The notes under the pieces are model-generated. The model did not search any database. It had not been told where the DNA came from and worked only from the letters and a program-made list of their open reading frames with translations. The position numbers and the translations under genes are program-made. A DNA stretch of 35,790 bases from an uncultured bacterium (lineage in GTDB: Bacteria; Oederibacteriota; PGYV01; Palsa-1178), in contig CALAOR010000093.1 of NCBI GenBank assembly GCA_937889595.1, forward strand, positions 1-35,790, written 5' to 3'. Positions 17,498-24,083 of the stretch are shown here, in pieces; the stretch's first letter is position 1, and each line of letters begins with the position of its first letter.

Positions 17498-19174
17498 CTA
17501 CATCTTTTCCCTCGGCGTTATCCCTATAATACCAAAACACACTTCAAACGTACGTTTTAACGCCTTGAGTATGAAGAGCCTTTTTAGCATCAGTCCCCTG
17601 TCTTCCTGCATGACCCTGAGTTTGCCGTAAAAGCTGTGAAAAAATGACGCGAGAAAATGCACCTTTTCCGTCAGCCAGTTCGGGGCTTCGCGCTCCGCAG
17701 ACTCGCGTATATACCCTGGTATCAGAATTATGGCGCGGACAAGTTCGAGTTCTTCCTTTTCAAGGACATCAAGGCTTATCCTGTCCGCATTATATTCAGT
17801 GCTGTCTTTAACCGCTTCTTTTGCCTTTTCAAATATGTTGCACAGCCGCGCGTACGCGTACTGCAGGTAATACACGGGGTTCTTGTCCGACTGTTCCTTT
17901 GCCAGTTCCATGTCAAAGTCCAGGTGCGAAGTGTAGGAACGCATCACAAAAAAGTACCTGGCCGCATCCTTTCCCACGCTTTCCAGCAGCTCATCCAATG
18001 ACACAAAATTACCCGCCCTCTTTGACATCTTCATCTTTTCCCCGCCTTCAAGCAGGTTCACCTGCTGGAGGATGATCACACGGATGCGCTCTTTTTCATA
18101 ACCCAGACCCTGCATTATGGATTCAAGCCTTTTTACATAGCCGTGATGGTCCGGCCCGAGTATGTTTATTATAAGGTCTGTGCCGCGTTTTATCTTGTTT
18201 TGCATATACGCGATATCGCTCGCGAAGTAGGTAAATCCGCCGTCAGTCTTTTTTACAACCCTGTCCTTGTCATCCCCGAAATCCGTGGTCTTAAACCACA
18301 CAGCGTCCTCTTTTTCATAAAACAAGCCGCGCTTCTCGATTATTTTAAAAGCCCCGGCAACCTCACCGCTTTCATGCAGCGACGTTTCCGAGAACCATCT
18401 GTCGAATTTTACCCCGAATTTTTCCAGGGTCCGGTTCTGCCAGTTTAAAACATGCTTTAATCCAAATGCCCTGAACTGCGCGTATTGGGGGCATGCCTCA
18501 AGGTCAGAGACCTCGCCTATTGATTTATAGAAAATTTCCCCTTTTTCCTCTTTCATGGCTTTTGCAATGTCCGTCACATATTCGCCCTGATAACCCTCTT
18601 CAGGCACCTGGTTATTCCGTCCGTACAACTGCAAATACCTGGCCATGAGTGACAGCGCGAAAAGATGCATTTGCCTTCCAAAATCATTCACATATGTCTC
18701 GCGCACGGTCCTATAACCAGAATAATCAAGGATATTCGCGAGAGTGTCACCGTAAGCCGCTGCCCTGCCGCTAACTATATTCAGCGGCCCGACGGGATTG
18801 GCGCTTACAAATTCAATGTTGACTGTTTTCCCTTTGCCCAGATCGTTCTTAAACGCAGAGTCTGACCTTATCATATTGTCAAGTTCTGTTTTGTAGAATT
18901 CATGTTTTAAGGTTAAATTGGTGTAACCAGGCTTTATAACTTCAACATCGGCGATATGGTCCATGGTTTTCAGCGCGGCCGCTATTTCTTCCCCTATTAG
19001 AAACGGCGCCTTTTTCAGGGGTTTGGCTAGCACCATGGCGATGTTTGACCCGAAATGCCCGGGCTGGTTTTCCGGCGGCGCAGCCAGGTCAAAAGACGAA
19101 GTTTCAACATCAAGGCCGTATTTATTTTTGACGATTGCTTTTATCCCGTTCTTTAATGTTTCCACTATTGACAT
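17498..19174 (-). CDS. argS: Arginyl-tRNA synthetase
   Basis: The product is 558 aa, normal for a class I ArgRS that charges tRNA-Arg with arginine in the cytoplasm. The N-terminal Add-1 domain is followed by VEFVSANPVGPLNIVSGRAA at about 122-141, the position of the HIGH motif, where the usual HxGH is replaced by NIVSG. The KMSKS-type motif is KMSKRAGNFVS at about 380. The DALR anticodon domain starts near NPVYYLQYAYARL and runs to the end. GGAG precedes the ATG (ACGGAGAAAACAATG). All other landmarks, for example YFASDIAYMQNKI and ILGPDHHGYVKRL, are typical, so the enzyme is expected to be active. Confidence 0.95.
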   Translation of the reverse strand: MSIVETLKNGIKAIVKNKYGLDVETSSFDLAAPPENQPGHFGSNIAMVLAKPLKKAPFLIGEEIAAALKTMDHIADVEVIKPGYTNLTLKHEFYKTELDNMIRSDSAFKNDLGKGKTVNIEFVSANPVGPLNIVSGRAAAYGDTLANILDYSGYRTVRETYVNDFGRQMHLFALSLMARYLQLYGRNNQVPEEGYQGEYVTDIAKAMKEEKGEIFYKSIGEVSDLEACPQYAQFRAFGLKHVLNWQNRTLEKFGVKFDRWFSETSLHESGEVAGAFKIIEKRGLFYEKEDAVWFKTTDFGDDKDRVVKKTDGGFTYFASDIAYMQNKIKRGTDLIINILGPDHHGYVKRLESIMQGLGYEKERIRVIILQQVNLLEGGEKMKMSKRAGNFVSLDELLESVGKDAARYFFVMRSYTSHLDFDMELAKEQSDKNPVYYLQYAYARLCNIFEKAKEAVKDSTEYNADRISLDVLEKEELELVRAIILIPGYIRESAEREAPNWLTEKVHFLASFFHSFYGKLRVMQEDRGLMLKRLFILKALKRTFEVCFGIIGITPREKM

Positions 19175-19236
19175 TGTTTTCTCCGTTTGTTTTATTAATT
19201 AAAATCAAACCCTGATGTATTAACCCCAGCCCCGAT

Positions 19237-19260
19237 GGGCGGCCCAAGTGCCGCCCCTAC
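19237..19260. repeat. Short palindromic repeat with CTAC tag upstream of argS
   Basis: GGGCGGC-ccaagt-GCCGCCC followed by CTAC. It has the same architecture as the elements at 2192 and 17381 with a different stem sequence, and sits between argS and the 608-aa gene. Confidence 0.7.
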
Positions 19261-19335
19261 AAAGACGGGACTTAAACCCGCCCATCACCGGCATTAAATA
19301 ATATCAATAAAGCCTAATTCCGGCAATAATTATAT

Positions 19336-21162
19336 TTATTCGAACAGGATAAGCCTGTCCACCTTGCTCCATACTATGGTCCCTTTTTCCGCATCCTCCG
19401 CATTGATCACATAATAATACAGCCCCTTCGCCAATCCGCTGAATAGGCCGCTGTTTATCCGTAAAATATCCGTTCCCGCTAGCCTGCCCTGGGCCGACGT
19501 GTATTCCCTCATCAGCCTGAAACCTGTCGTGTAAAATTTAAATGTCATTTTCGAGGTACCGCGGTTAACATCCACTGCTATGGAAAAATCCCCGTTTGCG
19601 GGATTATACGGGTTGGGATACGGCAATACCTGCCTTATTTTTATAACAGAAGGTGTCGCTGTCAATATAGCTCCCGCTTGTGTGGATGTCACTGTAGGCG
19701 TAAACGTGTCCGTATCAAACGTCTGCGTTGCGGTTGATGACGCACCCGTTGTACCGGTGACAGTGGGAGTTATCGTCATGGTTGACGTAGGTGTAAAACT
19801 ATATGTCGGAGTAACTGTCATTGTGTATGTTGCGGTTAACTGCGGTGTTTTGCTCTGTGTGGGTGTTATGGTGGATGTTTGTGTTTTTGTTCCTGTTGTT
19901 GTGTATGTCATTGTATATGTTACGGTTATCTGCGGTGTTTTGCTCTGTGTGGAAGTTATGGTGGGTGTTGACGTAGCTGTCACGACCGGGCTGACCGTAA
20001 AACTCGGCGTAGGTGTTGACGGACATGAAACCGGACAGTAATTCACATATATGGAAGGATCAATACTTAATGATACGCCGTTCGTGAACTGATGCTCGAA
20101 TTCGCCGAATGACGCGAAGCTGTAATATGCATCCCCCGGGCTTCCGGTATCATATGAAAAACCCTGGGACGGATCATCACTTTCAATGGCCAGCCAGTAA
20201 ACCAGCCCGTTTAGCAGGAGCGTCTGCGGTATCGAGGCGGTATTCCATCCGCTTGTCACTGTAAAAGGGTCCGACTCCGCAATAAGCGCGCCCGGGCCTG
20301 TCGCGGTATTTGTCGGCGCGGCCGCATCAGCGTATATTGCCAGCCTTGCCCGGCCTGTCCCTGAAACTATATTTACAGCCATGGACGACGCGATCCCGTC
20401 CTCGTTCATTCCATACCACGTTCCGACCATAATTCCGTATAAGGATGCGCTGGACGCCCCCACGTACGGATATCCCATCACTGCCGGGCACTGGCACACA
20501 GGTATGGCAGTGGGCGTCGGGATAGGGATGACGCATATTGCGGGGCAATAATCAGCTGCTACCGTAAATCTTACATTAAATGCCGACATAACCGGCATTG
20601 TCGGAGGGAACGTGCCCATAGGCTCTGATATCCAATAAGCATCGTTAATTTGCCCCCCATTAGCCGTGTCTGTACCGACATCTCCGGGCATTAATACTCC
20701 AAGGTTCGTTTCCACTGCTATCCAGTAATTTCCCGTACTAACAGCTGTTGCGGGTATGCTCAGGACATTCCAGGCTATTACAGATGTCTGCGCAGCCGAC
20801 TGTGCTATCAATGTGCCGGGCGCGCCGGGAGTTGCTCCGTTATCCGTGTAAAGTGAGGCTATGATATTGCCGCCGGCCGTTGATGAAACATATATTTCCA
20901 GGGCGTTTATGCTCCCGTTTTCCGGCATTGTCACCATGCTTGCAAACAAGGTCACACCGCTTGTGCCTCCGTCAAGGGTCCCTGCCGTGCCTACGCTTAT
21001 CTTGCCCGTATATGTTTCGCAGCCGCAGCCTGTACCGGTAATATGAGGCGGAGGGCTTTCCAATGGAGCCGCAAATATATGCGGCCCCCGGACAGCCAGT
21101 ATAAACATAAGCGTGAGGGTTATTAATTTCAGCGCTTTAATAATGAGGTGCTTGCTCTTCAT
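19336..21162 (-). CDS. Secreted Thr-Pro stalk protein with duplicated N-terminal domain and PNP C-terminal domain
   Basis: The product is 608 aa. The signal peptide (LKLITLTLMFILAVRGPHIFA) is followed by two related beta domains at about 45-200 and 220-370; both carry a CxC entry (CGCETYTG, CQCPAVMG), a PGTLIAQS or PGALIAES motif and a YWxAxE motif (GNYWIAVE, VYWLAIES). They look like jelly-roll surface domains. Residues about 384-500 are a Thr stalk with the short recurring words TQSKTPQ and TATYTMT. The end has YPNPYNPANGDFSIAVDV, then GLAKGLYYYVIN and VDRLILFE, closely like the polygalacturonase C-terminus at 30685. GAGG lies nine bases before the ATG. It is probably surface-exposed; function unknown. 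Confidence 0.85.
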   Translation of the reverse strand: MKSKHLIIKALKLITLTLMFILAVRGPHIFAAPLESPPPHITGTGCGCETYTGKISVGTAGTLDGGTSGVTLFASMVTMPENGSINALEIYVSSTAGGNIIASLYTDNGATPGAPGTLIAQSAAQTSVIAWNVLSIPATAVSTGNYWIAVETNLGVLMPGDVGTDTANGGQINDAYWISEPMGTFPPTMPVMSAFNVRFTVAADYCPAICVIPIPTPTAIPVCQCPAVMGYPYVGASSASLYGIMVGTWYGMNEDGIASSMAVNIVSGTGRARLAIYADAAAPTNTATGPGALIAESDPFTVTSGWNTASIPQTLLLNGLVYWLAIESDDPSQGFSYDTGSPGDAYYSFASFGEFEHQFTNGVSLSIDPSIYVNYCPVSCPSTPTPSFTVSPVVTATSTPTITSTQSKTPQITVTYTMTYTTTGTKTQTSTITPTQSKTPQLTATYTMTVTPTYSFTPTSTMTITPTVTGTTGASSTATQTFDTDTFTPTVTSTQAGAILTATPSVIKIRQVLPYPNPYNPANGDFSIAVDVNRGTSKMTFKFYTTGFRLMREYTSAQGRLAGTDILRINSGLFSGLAKGLYYYVINAEDAEKGTIVWSKVDRLILFE

Positions 21163-21193
21163 AGATCATAGCCTCGCTTTTTAAGTTATGACA

Positions 21194-21202
21194 ATTATAC
21201 CA
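21194..21202 (-). promoter_or_regulatory. Extended -10 promoter for the 608-aa gene
   Basis: The minus strand reads TGGTATAAT, a perfect extended -10 (TGnTATAAT), about 30 bases before the ATG at 21162. No good -35 is seen, as expected for this promoter type. Confidence 0.6.
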
Positions 21203-21247
21203 CAAAGAAGTCTCTATAAATGTTGAATTCAAACGCACTATTTACAG

Positions 21248-21276
21248 TTGACAACAATGCCCTTTTATATTAGAAT
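21248..21276 (+). promoter_or_regulatory. Strong sigma70-type promoter of rpsT
   Basis: TTGACA, a 17-base spacer, then TAGAAT, ending about 40 bases before the rpsT ATG. The fit suits a ribosomal-protein gene and faces away from the 608-aa gene's promoter. Confidence 0.8.
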
Positions 21277-21317
21277 TACTTCATTATTTTACAAACTTCC
21301 CGGAGGTATTGCAGGAA

Positions 21318-21569
21318 ATGCCGAATTTAAAAGCTTCAATTAAGGATCTAAGGAAGACAGCCAAAAGGACCGAGAGAAGAAAAGGCGTGGTATCCAAGGT
21401 CCGCAACATATTGAAAAAGATCAGGACGGTAACGCCTGAAGAAGCGAAAAAAATGCTTCCCGACGTATATTCGACGGTTGATAAAGCAGTGCAGGCAGGC
21501 ATACTCAAGAAAAATACAGGCGACAGGTATAAAGGAAGAGCAGCAAAGAAAACCCTCGTCAAAAAGTAA
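21318..21569 (+). CDS. rpsT: 30S ribosomal protein S20
   Basis: The product is 83 aa, basic and helical, of normal S20 length. It begins MPNLKASIKDLRKTAKRTER and contains the conserved ILKKI, YSTVDKAVQAGILKKNTGDR and GRAAKKTLVKK blocks; S20 binds 16S rRNA early in 30S assembly. I chose the ATG at 21318, since S20 proteins start MPN or MAN and since CGGAGG and CAGGA lie upstream; the in-frame TTG at 21309 is unlikely. It is the only plus-strand gene of the window and is monocistronic, with its own promoter and terminator. Its position beside holA is common in bacteria. Confidence 0.95.
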   Translation: MPNLKASIKDLRKTAKRTERRKGVVSKVRNILKKIRTVTPEEAKKMLPDVYSTVDKAVQAGILKKNTGDRYKGRAAKKTLVKK

Positions 21570-21587
21570 AATTCCCTAAATAACAAA

Positions 21588-21613
21588 ACCCGCGGAGACC
21601 CCGCGGGTTTTTG
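21588..21613 (+). terminator. Rho-independent terminator of rpsT
   Basis: ACCCGCGG-agacc-CCGCGGGT forms an 8-bp GC-rich stem followed by TTTTTGTGTTTT, 18 bases after the rpsT stop. Confidence 0.92.
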
Positions 21614-21745
21614 TGTTTTAATGGCTGTCAATAAGGTTCTGTAATTATTCACGGTTGCGTGAACTGTCTTTTCGTACGTGTTCATCCATTCCTTATTAAG
21701 GCGCGGGCCCGCGACCACAAAGACGTTTGTGCCTGTTACAACGAC

Positions 21746-21789
21746 TTCGTAGTCGCACCCTCTACGATCCATCGGGGTGCGCTTGCGGG
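21746..21789. repeat. 44-bp dispersed repeat, copy 1
   Basis: It starts TTCGTAGTCGCACCCTCTAC and ends TGCGGG, with CGCACCC...GGGTGCG able to pair. It matches 21921-21964 at 42 of 44 positions. GCGCGGGCCCGCGACCAC at 21701 begins a looser upstream part shared with copy 2. Confidence 0.9.
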
Positions 21790-21920
21790 AATTAAATCAT
21801 TGTATCACACGGTTGTGTGGGCGATCTAAACGTTTGCTTGTTTAGTTTCCTCATCTAGGCGCGGGCCGATAAGACGCAGGCCCGCGACTACACGACCCTG
21901 CCGTGTGTAAAATCCGCGAT

Positions 21921-21964
21921 TTCGTAGTCGCACCCTCTACGATCCACCGGGGTGCGCCTGCGGG
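21921..21964. repeat. 44-bp dispersed repeat, copy 2
   Basis: It is a direct repeat of 21746-21789. The upstream part GCGCGGGCC...CCCGCGACTAC (21860-21891) resembles 21701-21718 but has an insertion. The stretch 21614-21976 between rpsT and holA contains these repeats and no credible gene. Confidence 0.9.
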
Positions 21965-21976
21965 CTATATTGCCTT

Positions 21977-22963
21977 TTATCCTTCCAGCCTTAAAAATAT
22001 ATTCGCCAGCATGATGGTCAGTATTGTCTTTGCCTTGTCCCTGTTTGACAGTTTTATGCTGCTGTCTGCTTCCTTGATTATGGCGACTATATCCGCATAC
22101 GGCACTTTCGCGAAGTTCTTCGCCTGTATTTTTGCCTTGTCCATATCCTTGACATAGGCGAATTTAAAGATTTTCTTAAATTCGCCTGTTGACAGGAAAT
22201 ACCTCATGATGTACAGGCTCTTTATCTTGTAAAACATGAAACCCAGCATCTGTTCGGGCGCTGTCCCGGGATATATTTTTTCAAAGACGAACATCGCCCT
22301 TTTTTCGTCTTTCGCGGCTATTGCTTCGGTGAGTTCATCGAGGTTGTATTCCCTGTTCACGCCCCTCGTTTCCGAAAAATCCGCCATTTCTATTTCCGCC
22401 TTTTCGCCTATTAAAAGCAGTATCTTGTCTATCTCGTTTTTTACGGCGGCCGGCTCGCCGTTGGCTTCGCTTATTATGTAATCCAGGACATCCGGATTTA
22501 TGGCCTTTTTCTGCTCCAAAAGGTAATTTTCAATCCATGTCTTTATGTCGGCGGACTTTGAAGATGACAGGTTTATTATGTTGGCTGACGGGATGTCCAT
22601 ATCCAGGACTTTTTTTGCTTCCTGGGAGGTTGTAAGAAGCATGACCGTGAATTCGGGTATTAAAGGCAGGAAAGAGGTGAGTTTTTCAAGCTCCTCTTTT
22701 TTGAGTTTTGTAAATTCCCGGACCAGTATGAACTTTTTCTCTGAAAAAAACGGCTGGGTTTTGGCGGATTCTATTATGGAGGATATTTCGCTTACATCCT
22801 CTTTATCGGAAAGATCATAGGTTTCCATGGATGTTTCGTCAAGCTTGCCCGCCAGGAACACCTCAAGAAGTTCCTTGATGAATTCCCCCCGGAAAAAATC
22901 ATCATCCCCGGAGAGAACGTAAAAAGGATAAAGTTTGGCGGTTTTTATGAAGTTGGCCCGCAC
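21977..22963 (-). CDS. holA: DNA polymerase III subunit delta
   Basis: The product is 328 aa, normal for HolA, the clamp-loader subunit that opens the beta clamp. It shows the family's N-terminal layout: PFYVLSGDDDFFRGEFIKEL (as in YLLHGEEPFL), then METYDLSDKE, PFFSEKKFILVREF and FTVMLLTTSQEAKK. The C-terminal collar region includes EQMLGFMFYKIKSLYIMRYF and ANIFLRLEG. The start is a GTG at 22963 preceded by AGGGA. It lies six bases after the 189-aa gene and closes a leuS-lptE-X-holA transcript, an order close to that of enterobacteria. Confidence 0.92.
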   Translation of the reverse strand: MRANFIKTAKLYPFYVLSGDDDFFRGEFIKELLEVFLAGKLDETSMETYDLSDKEDVSEISSIIESAKTQPFFSEKKFILVREFTKLKKEELEKLTSFLPLIPEFTVMLLTTSQEAKKVLDMDIPSANIINLSSSKSADIKTWIENYLLEQKKAINPDVLDYIISEANGEPAAVKNEIDKILLLIGEKAEIEMADFSETRGVNREYNLDELTEAIAAKDEKRAMFVFEKIYPGTAPEQMLGFMFYKIKSLYIMRYFLSTGEFKKIFKFAYVKDMDKAKIQAKNFAKVPYADIVAIIKEADSSIKLSNRDKAKTILTIMLANIFLRLEG

Positions 22964-22969
22964 TTTTCC

Positions 22970-23539
22970 CTAATCCTTCATCTCAAAAAACGTAACAGCC
23001 GCAAGTTCCCCGTTTATGTAAAGATTGATGTGATAAAGCCCCTGTTCGTCGGGAAGCTTTTCCTGGCCGTTTTCTTTGAACATCTGGGCTATCCCTATGT
23101 AATTGATGAAAGCATACGGCACATAGGTCATATTTTCTATGGTTACTTTGTCCGACGAGGATGTCTTGTTCCAGGAAAATGTCTTCTCCGCCACCAATTT
23201 ACCGGTCGGGGATATCCACTTATTCTCAAACACATAGTTATTCTCGTCTTTAAAGTCGCCTTTTCCGGAATAATACTCATAAGGATTCACAAAAAGGAAC
23301 GTCCTGTTTTTTACCGCAGCAAGCTCCTTTCCGTAAGGGAAAAGAAAATACGCCCAGTACTGTATAACCTTGTGCTGCGCCCTGAAAAACCAGTTTGTGG
23401 TATCAGCAGGGTAGCCGTTTATGAAGGCGGTGCAGGTTGTTATATGCCCCGCTATATAGCCCTGGTTTTCGGACCCGCAAATAAATAACGGGAACAGGCA
23501 TAAAGCCGCCAGGATCAGGATTTTTTTCAATTCTACCAC
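22970..23539 (-). CDS. Exported protein of unknown function between lptE and holA
   Basis: The product is 189 aa (or 186 from an alternative TTG). The GTG at 23539 overlaps the end of lptE by seven bases; the alternative TTG at 23530 gives MKKILILAALCLFPLFICG and has GGTGG just upstream. The N-terminus is a signal sequence; the Cys in LFICGSE is a possible but poor lipobox (Ile at -1). The mature part is rich in aromatic residues (TNWFFRAQHKVIQYWAYFLF) and includes GKLVAEKTFSW, YVPYAFINYIG and INLYINGELAAVTFFEM, a strand pattern that suggests a small beta-rich envelope protein. I do not recognise the family. Its place after lptE suggests a role in the envelope (inference). Confidence 0.75.
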   Translation of the reverse strand: MVELKKILILAALCLFPLFICGSENQGYIAGHITTCTAFINGYPADTTNWFFRAQHKVIQYWAYFLFPYGKELAAVKNRTFLFVNPYEYYSGKGDFKDENNYVFENKWISPTGKLVAEKTFSWNKTSSSDKVTIENMTYVPYAFINYIGIAQMFKENGQEKLPDEQGLYHINLYINGELAAVTFFEMKD

Positions 23540-24045
23540 CCGTTCATTGTCCTTCTGAATACGCGTCCCGCGAGGGCGTCTAAGACCCTGAGCCTGCCTA
23601 TTTCCTCCGTCTCAGCCGGCATGCCCAGGTTATTTACCACGTAGTAAGTTGTCTCTTCCCACAAGTTTTCTTCCATCCATAACTGCCTCTGATTTTTGCT
23701 GTCAAATAAATATATGGATACATATATCCTGAGGCGGTACTGCTGGGGAACCTGGTGAATATCAAAAGTTATCGGCGTCAGTATGTACTTGTCAATGTTA
23801 ACCTTGAGTACGCCGTCAGCGCTTTGTTCGTCGGCTATGGCGACCTTTCCGTCCGCGATGAACTGGTCTATGGTTTTTTGCGTGATATACTGCTCTATAT
23901 TATAGGTCTGGGTCTTATTGAAAAAAACAGGCACGGCAAGCTTTTGAATGTACGACGGCATGCTTACCTGCGGCGTATAACCCGCGCACCCCGCTCCAAC
24001 GATGACTGCAACTACCAGAATTGCCAACAGCGTGAATCTTTTCAT
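23533..24045 (-). CDS. lptE: LptE-like LPS-assembly lipoprotein
   Basis: The product is 170 aa. A signal peptide with lipobox VGAGC gives Cys at about 20. Then IQKLAVPVFFNKTQTYNIEQ fits the LptE/DUF-type pattern (I..I.VP.F.N.T.....E...T), followed by DGVLKVNIDKYILTP and YRLRIYVSIYLFDSKNQRQLW. LptE plugs the LptD barrel and helps insert LPS in the outer membrane. Sequence similarity in this family is weak, but the position between leuS and holA, as in E. coli, supports the call strongly. It starts about 39 bases after leuS, with GGAG upstream of the ATG, and overlaps the next gene. Confidence 0.85.
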   Translation of the reverse strand: MKRFTLLAILVVAVIVGAGCAGYTPQVSMPSYIQKLAVPVFFNKTQTYNIEQYITQKTIDQFIADGKVAIADEQSADGVLKVNIDKYILTPITFDIHQVPQQYRLRIYVSIYLFDSKNQRQLWMEENLWEETTYYVVNNLGMPAETEEIGRLRVLDALAGRVFRRTMNGW

Positions 24046-24083
24046 TTTGTTCTCCTTTTATCCGCCTTTTTTCAAGGCATGTA

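Noticed and set aside
21284-21772. Minus-strand 162-aa frame across rpsT
   Set aside because: It overlaps the well-supported rpsT on the other strand and starts within a dispersed repeat; no signature or ribosome site.
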